Of a stretch of 39,541 nucleotides of DNA, positions 14,983 to 24,475 are shown in pieces. Origin of the DNA: Colwellia psychrerythraea (GTDB lineage: Bacteria > Pseudomonadota > Gammaproteobacteria > Enterobacterales > Alteromonadaceae); NCBI GenBank assembly GCA_002163005.1, contig MAAF01000089.1, forward strand, positions 1 to 39,541. The letters run 5' to 3'. A model generated the notes under the pieces. That model ran no database searches. It saw only the letters and a list, made by a program, of their open reading frames with translations, and was not told the DNA's origin. How positions within the stretch are numbered: position 1 is the first letter of the stretch; the number at the start of each line of letters is the position of its first letter. A program made the position numbers and the translations under genes.

Positions 14983-16791
14983 TTATGGATTAAGTGGTAA
15001 TAGTTGATGAGTATTAGTTTTTTTACTTTGTTGTTTATGTACAACTTGAATCGCAGCCAACAATGCCGAGCCTTGCCAAGATGGTGCACCATTGATGGCA
15101 CTTTTACCGTATAGATGTTGTTGTAAGTCATTAAGTGCAGTGGCAAAGCTTTGCTCTTGTATAATCTCTTGCGCTTGGGCGATATTATTTATTTTTAGTC
15201 CTGACTTGTTATCCGTTAATAACTTTCTTAGCCAAGGTAATATTAAATTTAAGGCTTGCTCGGCGTTGTTTTTCTTACAGGCAGCTGAAAGGGCCAGATA
15301 GTGATTACCTGAATTATTTATGCTTGTTGCATTATTAGGCTGAGATTGAGCGGTTTTCTGATTTCTTTGCTTCAAATAAAAGAACTGAACCAGCCATGCC
15401 AAACTCGTTAATAACCATAAGCTCAGAAATAACCATTGTAGACGCTTATCTTGAACAAATACCTCAGTGCCAATAGGGCTTTTTTGCTCTGTTAACTGTT
15501 CATAATTGTTAGCAGAGTTATCAATATTGCTGACTTTCTCACTAAGACTACCAGATGAAATATCCGCCATATTACCTTCTGCAGCTTGAACCGAAAGTAT
15601 TTTTGATGGCAGTGTAGCCTGTTCGATTTTGTTAGTAATGGTGTTAAACCAAGTAATACTCATTGCTGGTAATACAAAATCTCCAGCAGCACTTGGCACT
15701 AGGGCAAAGTTTTGTACTTTTTGGCTGACCAATCGATCATTTCTTAGGTTGGCATGTAATTCAGCTTGGTCAGGGTAAATTTTTAAACCTCGACTACTTT
15801 GCATTTCAAGCTTTGGCAACTGTGCTTTCGAAAGGCCCGCAGCTGTCAGAGTTATAGTGCGCGTAATTGGCTCACCAACGGTAAATTGATCATTTCCCGT
15901 TGGCCACTCTTGATGCAGAGTAAGTATGTCAGTAGGTAACCATTGAGCATTGCTTGGATAGTTCGCTGGTATAGGTAAAACTACAATATTTTGTGCATCA
16001 CCTAAAATACTAACTGGTTTAGTTTGGGCAAAACTTAAAAAACTTGAACGTTGTTTAGATGCTTGGAGTATTTCACCGGAAAATAGCGGTGCTTTTAAGG
16101 TAAATTTGCCACTTTGTTCTGGGGTTATGGCATAAGTTTGCTCAATAACACGGTAACGCTTGCCGTTGATAATGTTATCTGATTGTTTATCTTGGCCTAT
16201 CTTCTCGATGGTAGCGCCAGTTAAGCTTGGTTCAGTTAAATTGCCACTTTTAAGATCAACGGCAAAGTGTAGCTTTATTGATAAGGTTAATAATTGCTGC
16301 ACGTAAACTTCATTACTGGATAATTCACTGGTAACAAAAATATCAGTTTGCGAATTGCTGCCAGTATCCTTGGTTGCGATAACGGTCAGTTCTACCGGCT
16401 CACTTTGCTGGTTTTCAATAGTAAGGGCTGGAATAATGAATTGCCCCGCGCTGCGAGCAATTAAAACTATTTGCCATTTGGTAACTCGACTCGTTTTAAA
16501 ATTGATCATACTAGTTTGCGAACTAACCGATGTTTGACCGACAATAAAATCATGCAGTAATGGAGTGGTGTCTAAAGCATTGCGGCTTACATCGTCATCA
16601 GCAGTGACCGTTAAAAGTATCGACTCATTAATCATCGCGGGATTTTTATCAACAACAGCTGTAACTTTTGATAAAGCGTAGACGTTATTGCTGAACAAGA
16701 ATGTAGCCATAATCAAGATAAATAGCTTAAGGCTCTGTAGGAAATAAAACGGCCCGTTAACTTTTAGCTGCTTTGAAAAATTTGTTACCAC
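14983..16791 (-). CDS. batD: BatD family protein (oxygen-tolerance family)
   Basis: A 602-residue exported membrane protein. The start is GTG at 16791, overlapping the end of batB/C by 7 bases with AAGGAG about 10 bases before it. A signal-anchor-like segment lies at about 17-39 (FLQSLKLFILIMATFLFSNN), a long beta-rich periplasmic region follows to about 450, then one membrane helix at 453-473 and a helical cytoplasmic tail with LPWLRKLLTDN. BatD proteins accompany MoxR/VWA operons; the original link was to aerotolerance in Bacteroides, but the biochemical role is not settled. It is the last gene of the moxR operon. Confidence 0.88.
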   Translation of the reverse strand: MVTNFSKQLKVNGPFYFLQSLKLFILIMATFLFSNNVYALSKVTAVVDKNPAMINESILLTVTADDDVSRNALDTTPLLHDFIVGQTSVSSQTSMINFKTSRVTKWQIVLIARSAGQFIIPALTIENQQSEPVELTVIATKDTGSNSQTDIFVTSELSSNEVYVQQLLTLSIKLHFAVDLKSGNLTEPSLTGATIEKIGQDKQSDNIINGKRYRVIEQTYAITPEQSGKFTLKAPLFSGEILQASKQRSSFLSFAQTKPVSILGDAQNIVVLPIPANYPSNAQWLPTDILTLHQEWPTGNDQFTVGEPITRTITLTAAGLSKAQLPKLEMQSSRGLKIYPDQAELHANLRNDRLVSQKVQNFALVPSAAGDFVLPAMSITWFNTITNKIEQATLPSKILSVQAAEGNMADISSGSLSEKVSNIDNSANNYEQLTEQKSPIGTEVFVQDKRLQWLFLSLWLLTSLAWLVQFFYLKQRNQKTAQSQPNNATSINNSGNHYLALSAACKKNNAEQALNLILPWLRKLLTDNKSGLKINNIAQAQEIIQEQSFATALNDLQQHLYGKSAINGAPSWQGSALLAAIQVVHKQQSKKTNTHQLLPLNP

Positions 16792-18872
16792 TTTTTGGTT
16801 ACTCCTTGGGGTGAACCTTCACTTCGGCGCTTTTGGTATTCGAGGCGCATTTTATTTCGTAATAATAAATAAGGATCGTCTGTTACCTTATTTAATAGTT
16901 GCTGATGTTTTTGCTCTGTTTCTTGTGCTTGACTGTCACTGGCTTGCTGAGCTAGTGATTTTTCGTCATTTGGTTTTTGTTCATCATCTGCAGCTTCGGC
17001 TTGTTCGGCTCGTTTTTCTTCTTTTTGTTGCTGCTCATTTTGTTCTTGTTGTTTCGCATCTTGTGACTGCTGCTCTTGTTGATCGTCTTGTTGCTCACCT
17101 TCTTTTTCTGAATCACTTTGCTGTTGCTCACCCTGTTGTGGGTCATCTTGTGATTGCTTTTCACCGTCTTGATTTTCTTTTTTATCTTGCTCATCCCCCT
17201 TCGATTGATCTTGAGACTCTTGATCTTTCTGGGATTGTTCTTGTTCTTGTTGTTTTTTGAATTCTTCTAGTTTTGCTAAATTATCTTTGGCATCGCTTAA
17301 GTTAGGGTCTTTGTCCAGTGCTTGTTTATAAGCGTCAATCGCCTCATCAACTTTTTGTAGCTGTGCTAGCGAATTACCCTGATTATAGAGTGCTTCAGCA
17401 GTATCACTTTGCTTGAAAGCTTGTAATGCTTGTTCATAATCCCCCGCTTTATAGTGAGCACTGCCTTGCCATTGGCTGTCTTCAAATTGCTTAGCAGCTT
17501 GTTGGTAGTCTTGTTGTTGATAGTGCTGCTGTGCTTGCTGGTCTGAGGTTTTCCACAAATCTCGCCACAGTTGACTTGCGCCGTCATTAGGATTGCTTAC
17601 TTCAGAATTAGAATTTGCAGAAGTTTGTGTTGTGGTAGATGAGGCTGCATAGCTGACAGGGCTTATACTTGTAAGGCTGAATAATAAAGTCAGTGGCATA
17701 AGCCAAGTTATTGCCAAGATACTTGTGCCGCGGCGAAAGTAGCTTAAGAGTAATGGCAATACGATTATGAGTAACCAAGGGCCTTGCTCTTGGTACTGAT
17801 CTCCTTGCATTGCTTGTTCGCTTTGCTGCTCATTTTTATTTTTTGAAACTTGTGACTCTATATTGTCATCAAGATTCGTGCTTAAGTGAGCGGTCAGCGC
17901 TTTAATGTCCGCATCATCATTTGTCATGGTGTGATAAACCCCTCGGCTGCGCTTAGCAATTGCCGCTAATCTACTTTTAGGCAATTTTGGAATGACGATA
18001 GCGCCTTTGTTATCTTTGAGTAATTTGCCACTACTTAGCTTTATTGGTGCGCCAGTTTTACTACCAATACCTAAGATATTTACTTTATGGTCGTTCTCGT
18101 TAGCCCAATCATAAACATCTGACATTTCTTCATTATCAATATCATCCGTAAACCAATAAATATCCCCACTAACATGACCAGCATTTTTTAATGTTTTATC
18201 GGCTAAAGTCAGCGCAGCCAAAGCATTTGCTCCATGAACAGGCATAATATCTGGTGATAGTGAAGGTAACAGTAACTCTATGTTTTTAATATCTTGCGTC
18301 AATGGGCTGATAATAAATGCATCACCAGCATAGGCGATTAGACCAACATCACCCTCATTGATTTTTTTAAGTAAATCAATAGCTTTATAGCGAGATCGGG
18401 TTAATCTATTGGGTTTCACATCGGTGGCGTACATAGAATAAGACATGTCCATGATAAGTACAGCGCCACGCTCTAGTTGATAAACGGGTTGTGGTAACTT
18501 TTGCCAAGCGGGCCCTGCTAGGGCAATAATAAGACAACAGCCAATCACTAAGGGTTTTAACCAATATCGTGTGTGTGATGAGGTGGTTTGTGCACCTTGG
18601 GTCTGCGAGTTTTCCAATAAAGCGTTAGCTAAGTGAGCAGGTAAAAAATGTTGCCAAGGGGATTGGTAATAACGAATCTTTTTCAATAGAAATAACACTA
18701 AAAATAGAGCGAAAAAGGCTAATAACCACCAAGGTCGAATAAAGTGAAAGTTATTGATTATACCTTCGGTAAAGCCTTCCAGAGTGAAATTGTTAGCGAA
18801 TTGAGTTAAGTCAGTTAATACGCTTGTTTGTTGTGCTGACATATTATTTACCACCCATAGCGCTGACATCAT
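16785..18872 (-). CDS. BatB-BatC fusion: membrane VWA domain plus TPR repeats
   Basis: A 695-residue protein. Membrane helices at about 47-65 and 106-121 precede a von Willebrand A domain with MIDAS motif DMSYS (residues 142-146) and GDVGLIAYAGDAFIISPL. Further helices follow near 365-410. Tetratricopeptide repeats (about 440-530, YNQGNSLAQLQKVDEAIDAY then KQALDKDPNLSDAKDNLAKL) lead to a Gln/Glu/Asp-rich, probably unstructured tail of about 130 residues. BatB and BatC are separate genes in Bacteroides. The start is ambiguous: ATG 18872 overlaps batA by 29 bases, while ATG 18842 (MSAQQTSV) lies just after the batA stop with GGTGG before it. Both sit in the inner membrane and probably work with MoxR. 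Confidence 0.88.
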   Translation of the reverse strand: MMSALWVVNNMSAQQTSVLTDLTQFANNFTLEGFTEGIINNFHFIRPWWLLAFFALFLVLFLLKKIRYYQSPWQHFLPAHLANALLENSQTQGAQTTSSHTRYWLKPLVIGCCLIIALAGPAWQKLPQPVYQLERGAVLIMDMSYSMYATDVKPNRLTRSRYKAIDLLKKINEGDVGLIAYAGDAFIISPLTQDIKNIELLLPSLSPDIMPVHGANALAALTLADKTLKNAGHVSGDIYWFTDDIDNEEMSDVYDWANENDHKVNILGIGSKTGAPIKLSSGKLLKDNKGAIVIPKLPKSRLAAIAKRSRGVYHTMTNDDADIKALTAHLSTNLDDNIESQVSKNKNEQQSEQAMQGDQYQEQGPWLLIIVLPLLLSYFRRGTSILAITWLMPLTLLFSLTSISPVSYAASSTTTQTSANSNSEVSNPNDGASQLWRDLWKTSDQQAQQHYQQQDYQQAAKQFEDSQWQGSAHYKAGDYEQALQAFKQSDTAEALYNQGNSLAQLQKVDEAIDAYKQALDKDPNLSDAKDNLAKLEEFKKQQEQEQSQKDQESQDQSKGDEQDKKENQDGEKQSQDDPQQGEQQQSDSEKEGEQQDDQQEQQSQDAKQQEQNEQQQKEEKRAEQAEAADDEQKPNDEKSLAQQASDSQAQETEQKHQQLLNKVTDDPYLLLRNKMRLEYQKRRSEGSPQGVTKKW

Positions 18873-19899
18873 CTTTATTCATGTTTGTATTTTTTTTTGT
18901 ATTAGCGTTTTTAGCGGGTAATAAAAAGCTGAAGTGTAAGCTGAGTAAATAAACAAAACAAAGTAGGGCGGCCAATGCGAGTGGCCAATAATATAAAGCA
19001 CTAAGAGGGCGCATTTGTTGTTGCTCTTGCTCAATAGGCTCAAGCTTATCTAATAAACTGTATATTTCACTCATGCCTTGGCTGTCACGGGCACGAAAAT
19101 ATTGACCTCCCGTTTTCTCCGCGATAGTTGCTAAACTTTTCTCGTCTAAATCACTAGATGGGTTAATACGCTGGGTTCCCCACATTGACCGTTGCAGCAT
19201 AACATCAGCACCAATACCTACGGTGTAGATAGTAATCCCCTTAGCAACCGCTAACTCTAATGCTTGTTCTGGGGTTATTTTTCCTGCAGTGTTTTGACCA
19301 TCGGTTAACAATAATAAAACCTTATTAGACTCTTGTTTTGCGTCAAAACGTTTTACCGCGAGCGCGATGGCATCGCCAATGGCTGTTTTTCTACCGACTA
19401 GGTTAAGCTCACTTTCATCTAACATTTGTTTTACGGTTTTTCTATCAAAGGTCATTGGCGTTTGCATGTAAGCATCATCGGCAAATAAGATTAAACCGAG
19501 ACGATCACTAACACGACGCTCAATAAAGTCACCAAGGACGACCTTAAGCATCTGTAAACGGTTTACATTGCGGCCATTAAGACTCATATCCTCTATTTCC
19601 ATGCTGCCGGAAAGATCAACGGCAATCATCATTTCACGGCCTTCACTGGGAATATCAATCGCGTCACCAAGCCATTGAGGTCGGCTAATAGCGATAATCA
19701 ATAAAATCCAACAGCTAACCAAAACAATCAGAGGTGCTTTGCGTTTTTGCTGATCGCTCACCGTATTAGTTGATACATTAATAAGCACAGGTATGATAAG
19801 GGCGCTTTGTTGGTTAGCACTTTTTTTAGCGGGTAAAAAATAGATAATTAGTGGTAAAGGCAAAAGGGCAAATAACCAGGGCCAAGCAAAACTTATCAT
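18844..19899 (-). CDS. batA: BatA-like membrane VWA protein
   Basis: A 351-residue inner-membrane protein. Membrane helices lie at about 3-23 and 57-72, and the VWA domain has a complete MIDAS signature DLSGS (95-99), MTFDRKTVKQML and LLLLTDGQNTAG. A C-terminal helix (ALYYWPLALAALLCFVYLLS) and a lysine/asparagine-rich tail follow. The layout is that of BatA, the metal-dependent adhesion-domain partner of MoxR ATPases. ATG overlaps the DUF4381 stop by 4 bases (translational coupling). Confidence 0.9.
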   Translation of the reverse strand: MISFAWPWLFALLPLPLIIYFLPAKKSANQQSALIIPVLINVSTNTVSDQQKRKAPLIVLVSCWILLIIAISRPQWLGDAIDIPSEGREMMIAVDLSGSMEIEDMSLNGRNVNRLQMLKVVLGDFIERRVSDRLGLILFADDAYMQTPMTFDRKTVKQMLDESELNLVGRKTAIGDAIALAVKRFDAKQESNKVLLLLTDGQNTAGKITPEQALELAVAKGITIYTVGIGADVMLQRSMWGTQRINPSSDLDEKSLATIAEKTGGQYFRARDSQGMSEIYSLLDKLEPIEQEQQQMRPLSALYYWPLALAALLCFVYLLSLHFSFLLPAKNANTKKNTNMNKDDVSAMGGK

Positions 19900-20495
19900 T
19901 CGCTTAATTCCTTTTCTTTTTCGACAGACATAGGTTTATTAACAGTGAGGGGGGTATCAATAGGAAAAACCTCATCAATAGCGAGAGGTCCCTTAATAGG
20001 AAGCGCATGAGTTAACCAAAGTTTAGTGGCTTGTTGACAATCACGATCAATATCAGTTGTTGCTGTATTTAATATTGCTTGCTCAGCTTGATATTGTTGC
20101 TGAAATGCGGCATTGATTAACTTAGTAAAATTAGCTTGGTGTTTTACAGGTAATTGTTTCATTAAAAGTCGCTGAAAACCTTCACCATACAGCTTGGCTA
20201 ATTGTTGACGATTAACGTACTGCATGGCAGCCCATTTCAATAAGGTAATACATTCTTTAGCGCTCATCGCAGGGCTATTTTCAAGTGCGGTTAAGGCCTG
20301 TTTTTTACTGGCATTTAAACGTATACCTTGTTTCCATTTTTTATAAAGCCAAAACGTGCCAATAACAAGCAATGCCAGTAAAAGCCACCAACCTGGTGCG
20401 ATAGGAAAATTACTCACTTGCTCTGGTACATGAATATCATGCAATTGTAATTGTGCCGATTGACCTGGCGAAGTAGGCGGATTTGCTATTGCCAT
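19896..20495 (-). CDS. DUF4381 membrane protein
   Basis: A 199-residue protein with one membrane helix at about 31-51 (APGWWLLLALLVIGTFWLYK) preceded by the periplasmic motif LQLHDIHVPEQVSNFPIAPG, which is typical of DUF4381. The cytoplasmic part is helical (AKECITLLKWAAMQYVNRQQ). It sits between the DUF58 and BatA genes, its usual place in Shewanella/Vibrio MoxR operons, sharing one base with the DUF58 stop and four with batA. Its biochemical role is unknown. Confidence 0.87.
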   Translation of the reverse strand: MAIANPPTSPGQSAQLQLHDIHVPEQVSNFPIAPGWWLLLALLVIGTFWLYKKWKQGIRLNASKKQALTALENSPAMSAKECITLLKWAAMQYVNRQQLAKLYGEGFQRLLMKQLPVKHQANFTKLINAAFQQQYQAEQAILNTATTDIDRDCQQATKLWLTHALPIKGPLAIDEVFPIDTPLTVNKPMSVEKEKELSE

Positions 20496-21553
20496 TATAA
20501 CGATGCCCCATATTTTAATTGCTGTTCGAGGCTTTCCCCTGCGCTAAAGTGAATTACTCGCGCACCGGTTGATTGCAACAATAACTGCATTTTTTCATTT
20601 TGCGCAAAGGCTTGTTGCTGATATTGCTCTGCGGTCTTGTTATCACCCAAGGTTAATTGTTGTCGCTTTAAGCCATCGGTAAATGTTACCGCTAATTTTA
20701 GTGTACTTTCAGGTAATGCTTGCTCAAGGGGATCATTAATCAAACAAACCACTAACTCACAATGCTGACTAATTTGGCTTAGGTGCCTTATAGCATGTGG
20801 ACAATTTTTTTCATCTCGAAGTGCATGACCATCGGTGATCAAATAAACAAGTGAACCGGGTTTAGCAAGGTGTCTTAATCGTGCACAGTGTTGCTCAAAG
20901 TAATAACTTTTATGCGGTGCTGTAACGCCTTGTTTTAGCGTTTGCTCATCTGAATTATTTGCCTCAACGGGCGTTTGCTTTTTTTGGTTATTTAAGGTGG
21001 TTAAACCATGTAAATAATGCAACACACCGGCTTTACGGCTACGCGGCTTTAACTCAATATGCTGTTCATCACAAAATACTAAGCCGCCTATACGGTCGCC
21101 ACGGCTTTTTGCATGCCAAGCAACGAGAGCAGCTAAATGGGCACCTTGTACTGATTTAAAAAGAAGTTTACTGCCAAAACGCATATTGTGGCTCAAGTCA
21201 GTGGCAACCAATACCGGTCTTTCTATTTCTTCTCGAAAAAGTTTAGTGTGGGTTTTTCCAGTACGTGCAGTTACTCGCCAGTCAATGGCACGAACATCAT
21301 CACCTGTTTGGTAATGACGAACTTCGTCAAACTCCATGCCACGCCCCTTACTGCGGGATAGATAATTACCGGCTTGCTTACCTTGAATATTTTTTTTACC
21401 AGCCAAGTCAATCAAACGACTTTTATTTTGGTATTGCAATAATTCCTGCATAGATAAATCTATGCCATTGCTATATAAGCTTGTAAGTAAGGATTGGGCA
21501 GCATCCTTATTTAAGGACTTTGAAGACGATTTTTTTTGACGACTAAACCACAT
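20495..21553 (-). CDS. DUF58 protein of the MoxR operon
   Basis: A 352-residue protein without clear membrane helices. The DUF58 core is SRSKGRGMEFDEVRHYQTGD then DVRAIDWRVTARTGKTHTKL (about residues 67-106), followed by the VWA-like ATDLSHNMRFGS and LVYLITDGHAL. DUF58 proteins are presumed partners of MoxR AAA+ chaperones. The gene lies 108 bp after moxR and shares one base with DUF4381. Confidence 0.92.
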   Translation of the reverse strand: MWFSRQKKSSSKSLNKDAAQSLLTSLYSNGIDLSMQELLQYQNKSRLIDLAGKKNIQGKQAGNYLSRSKGRGMEFDEVRHYQTGDDVRAIDWRVTARTGKTHTKLFREEIERPVLVATDLSHNMRFGSKLLFKSVQGAHLAALVAWHAKSRGDRIGGLVFCDEQHIELKPRSRKAGVLHYLHGLTTLNNQKKQTPVEANNSDEQTLKQGVTAPHKSYYFEQHCARLRHLAKPGSLVYLITDGHALRDEKNCPHAIRHLSQISQHCELVVCLINDPLEQALPESTLKLAVTFTDGLKRQQLTLGDNKTAEQYQQQAFAQNEKMQLLLQSTGARVIHFSAGESLEQQLKYGASL

Positions 21554-21661
21554 AAAGTAACTCTAATTGCTCATTAAGTTTCATAATTAACACGACTAAT
21601 AATTATCGATTTACTACGGCTAGAGACTAGCAACTAAGTTATATCGACTAAATATTCGACA

Positions 21662-22663
21662 CTAAGCAACAGCAACTTGGGTTAAGATATGATCAAGTAC
21701 TTGATTGGCAGTAATACCTTCAGCTTCAGCTTGATAGCTTAGTAAAATTCTATGTCGAAGAGCATTGTGGAAAACGGCTTGAATATCTTCAGGGCTGACA
21801 AAATCACGATTATGCAACCAAGCACGCGCTCTAGCACATCGGTCTAAAGCAATAGTGGCACGAGGACTAGCGCCAAAGGCAAGCCAAGTGCTTAACTTAT
21901 CATCATACTTTTCAGGTTGACGAGTCGCGATAATTAAATCAACGATATAGTTCTCTAATGAAGGAGCCATATGTATATTTAGCACTTGCTCACGCGCTGA
22001 AAAGATTTCACTTTGGCTTAATGTTCGTAAACTACTTTCTTTTGTAGACGTTTCTTTTTCGCTTGAGTCATCACCATGATTAGCATTTGACCTTAACGCT
22101 TCACCACGATTTAATTTCAGTATTGCTAACTCACTCTCGGCGTCAGGGTAGCCAATTTCAATGTGCATTAAGAAGCGATCTAATTGTGCTTCAGGTAATG
22201 GGTAAGTGCCTTCTTGCTCAATGGGATTCTGCGTTGCCATGACTAAAAACAACTCAGGTAAGTCATACGTTTTACGACCAACGGTTATTTGTCCCTCTGC
22301 CATCGCTTCTAATAAAGCTGACTGTACTTTAGCAGGCGCTCGGTTGATTTCATCGGCAAGCACTAAGTTTTGAAACAAAGGACCGGGTTGAAAGACAAAG
22401 GTGCCGTCTTCTGGACGATAAATATCGGTACCGGTTAAATCTGCAGGTAACAAATCAGGGGTAAATTGAATTCGATGAAAATCAGCTTCTAAGCCTTGTG
22501 CTAAAGCATTAACGGCACGAGTTTTGGCTAAACCTGGCGGTCCTTCAACAATTAAGTGACCATTAGCCAGTAGGGCAATGAGCAAATTCTCAACTAACGC
22601 TTCTTGACCAATAATTTGTGAAGATAAATGTTTTTTTAACGTAGAAAAATGTTCAATTGCCAT
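21662..22663 (-). CDS. MoxR-family AAA+ ATPase
   Basis: A 333-residue cytoplasmic AAA+ ATPase, first of the six-gene operon. Walker A GPPGLAKT (41-48), Walker B LVLADE (100-105), sensor-1 ATQN (143-146), arginine-finger region EAQLDRFLMHIEI and C-terminal GASPRATIALDRCARARAWL are present. Between the AAA core and lid is a Ser/Glu-rich insert (NHGDDSSEKETSTKESSLRT, about residues 195-214) unlike typical MoxR and probably a flexible loop. MoxR proteins are thought to remodel or insert metal into partner complexes, with the VWA proteins as adaptors. A small ACACTC/GAGTGT hairpin (22723-22740) is in the leader. Confidence 0.95.
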   Translation of the reverse strand: MAIEHFSTLKKHLSSQIIGQEALVENLLIALLANGHLIVEGPPGLAKTRAVNALAQGLEADFHRIQFTPDLLPADLTGTDIYRPEDGTFVFQPGPLFQNLVLADEINRAPAKVQSALLEAMAEGQITVGRKTYDLPELFLVMATQNPIEQEGTYPLPEAQLDRFLMHIEIGYPDAESELAILKLNRGEALRSNANHGDDSSEKETSTKESSLRTLSQSEIFSAREQVLNIHMAPSLENYIVDLIIATRQPEKYDDKLSTWLAFGASPRATIALDRCARARAWLHNRDFVSPEDIQAVFHNALRHRILLSYQAEAEGITANQVLDHILTQVAVA

Positions 22664-22793
22664 ACGGATAAATTCTTTTAATATTGGTCGTTGTAAATGA
22701 AACTTAGTGATAACTTAGTATTACACTCGTATAAGAGTGTTTTATCTAGCCATCAAACTAAGGGAGTAGTTAATATAAATTAAACTAGTATTT

Positions 22794-22961
22794 TATACCC
22801 AAGCCACTTGAAGATGCGCGTCCCCACAGGGCTGGTTTAGAACAGCTTTATACTACGTTATTGATTTCGACAAGGGAACAACCATTCTCTTCAATCAATG
22901 CCTTGCCTAAAGGCTTTTCTAATTCCAGCTGAAACCTGCATCTTCAGGTAGCTTGGGTATA
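22794..22961 (+). repeat. Short-form type-B repeat (copy 4)
   Basis: TATACCCAAGCCACTTGAAG and its near complement CTTCAGGTAGCTTGGGTATA bound a 168-bp unit with the common core (CTACGTTATTGATTTCGAC ... CAATCAATGCCTTGCC). The left module of the longer type-B copies (8990, 32009) is missing. It lies between divergent moxR and fadI, about 150 bp before the fadI operator. Confidence 0.87.
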
Positions 22962-23110
22962 TATAAGGTTTTTATGTAAGAAAACAAGTGAATAGTAACA
23001 AAATTTTAACAGAAATTTATATCAATGAATGGTGAAAAGTTGTTATTAGTTTTTTTTGATTGCAGGTAATGATTGAATTTTTCCGAGAGTTAGTTAAAAT
23101 CAAGTTAGTT

Positions 23111-23131
23111 TCAAGAGGTCAGACCTCTTGA
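23111..23131. promoter_or_regulatory. Perfect palindrome with FadR-type core before fadIJ
   Basis: Arms TCAAGAGGTC and GACCTCTTGA are exact complements around a central A, 37 bp before the fadI ATG. The inner GGTCAGACC equals the core of the known E. coli/Vibrio FadR operator (consensus near TGGTCNGACCA). A candidate -10 TATAAA lies at 23140-23145, so the operator covers the -35 region. Repression released by long-chain acyl-CoA is the likely logic; the identity of the repressor in this organism is inferred. Confidence 0.7.
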
Positions 23132-23167
23132 GTTTGCATTATAAATACAGAGTGTATGGAGTAATAA

Positions 23168-24475
23168 ATGACAATAAAAAGACTAACAACGTCGACGGGT
23201 GAGCGCATAGCAATTGTTGCGGGCTTGCGTACTCCGTTTGCTAAACAAGCAACGGCTTTTCATGGTGTACCAGCAGTTGATTTGGGCAAAATAGTTGTTA
23301 ATGAATTACTACAAAAACATGATGTTGACCCAGCAATAATTGATCAGCTTGTCTTTGGTCAAGTGGTGCAGATGCCAGAAGCGCCAAACATTGCTCGTGA
23401 AATTGTTTTGGGTACCGGTATGAATACGAGTACCGATGCTTACAGTGTCTCTCGCGCCTGTGCTACTAGTTTTCAATCAACGGTTAACGTTGCTGAATCT
23501 ATTATGGCTGGCCACGTAGACGTTGGTATTGCTGGCGGTGCTGATTCATCATCGGTGGCACCTATAGGTGTTTCTAAAAAGCTTGCACGCACGTTAGTTG
23601 ATTTAACCAAAGCAAGGTCATTAGGGCAAAGGCTTTCATTACTTAGTCGTCTTGGGTTAAAAGATTTATTACCTGTTTCTCCTGCTGTCGCTGAATACTC
23701 TACCGGTATTTCTATGGGACAAACGGCAGAGCAAATGGCGAAAACTTATCAAATATCGCGTCAAGATCAAGATGCTTTAGCACACAGATCACATACTTTA
23801 GCGACCAGAAGTTGGCAAGAAGGTAAATTAGCAGGTGAAGTAATGACTGTTCACGCTGAACCTTATAAAAGCTATATTGATAAAGATAATTGTTTTCGAG
23901 AAAATTCTGTTTTAGAAAGTTACGCTAAATTAAAGCCAGTATTTGATCGCAAACATGGCACAGTTACCGCAGCAACAAGTACGCCGTTGACTGATGGTGG
24001 TGCAGCTATCTTGCTAATGCGTGAAGGCCGAGCGAAAGAGCTAGGTTATAAACCCTTAGGTTATATTCGTAGTTTTGGGTTTGCTGCTATCGATGTGTGG
24101 CAAGACATGCTGATGGGGCCAAGTTATGCCACACCTATTGCATTACAACGTGCGGGCATGAATTTAGCCGATTTAGATTTAATTGAAATGCATGAAGCAT
24201 TCGCAGCTCAAGCATTAGCGAACATGAAAATGTTTGGCAGTACTAAGTTTGCTCAAGAACAACTTGGCAGAGATAAAGCGATTGGTGACATAGATATGGA
24301 TAAATTTAATGTTATGGGTGGCTCGTTAGCGTATGGACATCCTTTTGCTGCTACGGGCGCTAGACTCATCACGCAAACGCTTAATGAATTAAACCGTCGT
24401 GGTGGTGGTGTTGGTTTAACAACAGCTTGTGCTGCAGGTGGTTTAGGCGCGGCAATGATTGTGGAGACAGACTAA
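23168..24475 (+). CDS. fadI: 3-ketoacyl-CoA thiolase FadI
   Basis: FadI cleaves 3-ketoacyl-CoA with CoA, releasing acetyl-CoA, as the beta subunit of the FadIJ complex. The 435-residue length is that of E. coli FadI (436). The nucleophile is Cys98 in [12 protein letters not shown]. The second site is [16 protein letters not shown] (His), and the catalytic Cys is in [12 protein letters not shown]. Its TAA shares its last base with the ATG of fadJ (TAATG), implying translational coupling. Regulation by the palindrome at 23111 is likely. Confidence 0.96.
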   Translation: MTIKRLTTSTGERIAIVAGLRTPFAKQATAFHGVPAVDLGKIVVNELLQKHDVDPAIIDQLVFGQVVQMPEAPNIAREIVLGTGMNTSTDAYSVSRACATSFQSTVNVAESIMAGHVDVGIAGGADSSSVAPIGVSKKLARTLVDLTKARSLGQRLSLLSRLGLKDLLPVSPAVAEYSTGISMGQTAEQMAKTYQISRQDQDALAHRSHTLATRSWQEGKLAGEVMTVHAEPYKSYIDKDNCFRENSVLESYAKLKPVFDRKHGTVTAATSTPLTDGGAAILLMREGRAKELGYKPLGYIRSFGFAAIDVWQDMLMGPSYATPIALQRAGMNLADLDLIEMHEAFAAQALANMKMFGSTKFAQEQLGRDKAIGDIDMDKFNVMGGSLAYGHPFAATGARLITQTLNELNRRGGGVGLTTACAAGGLGAAMIVETD

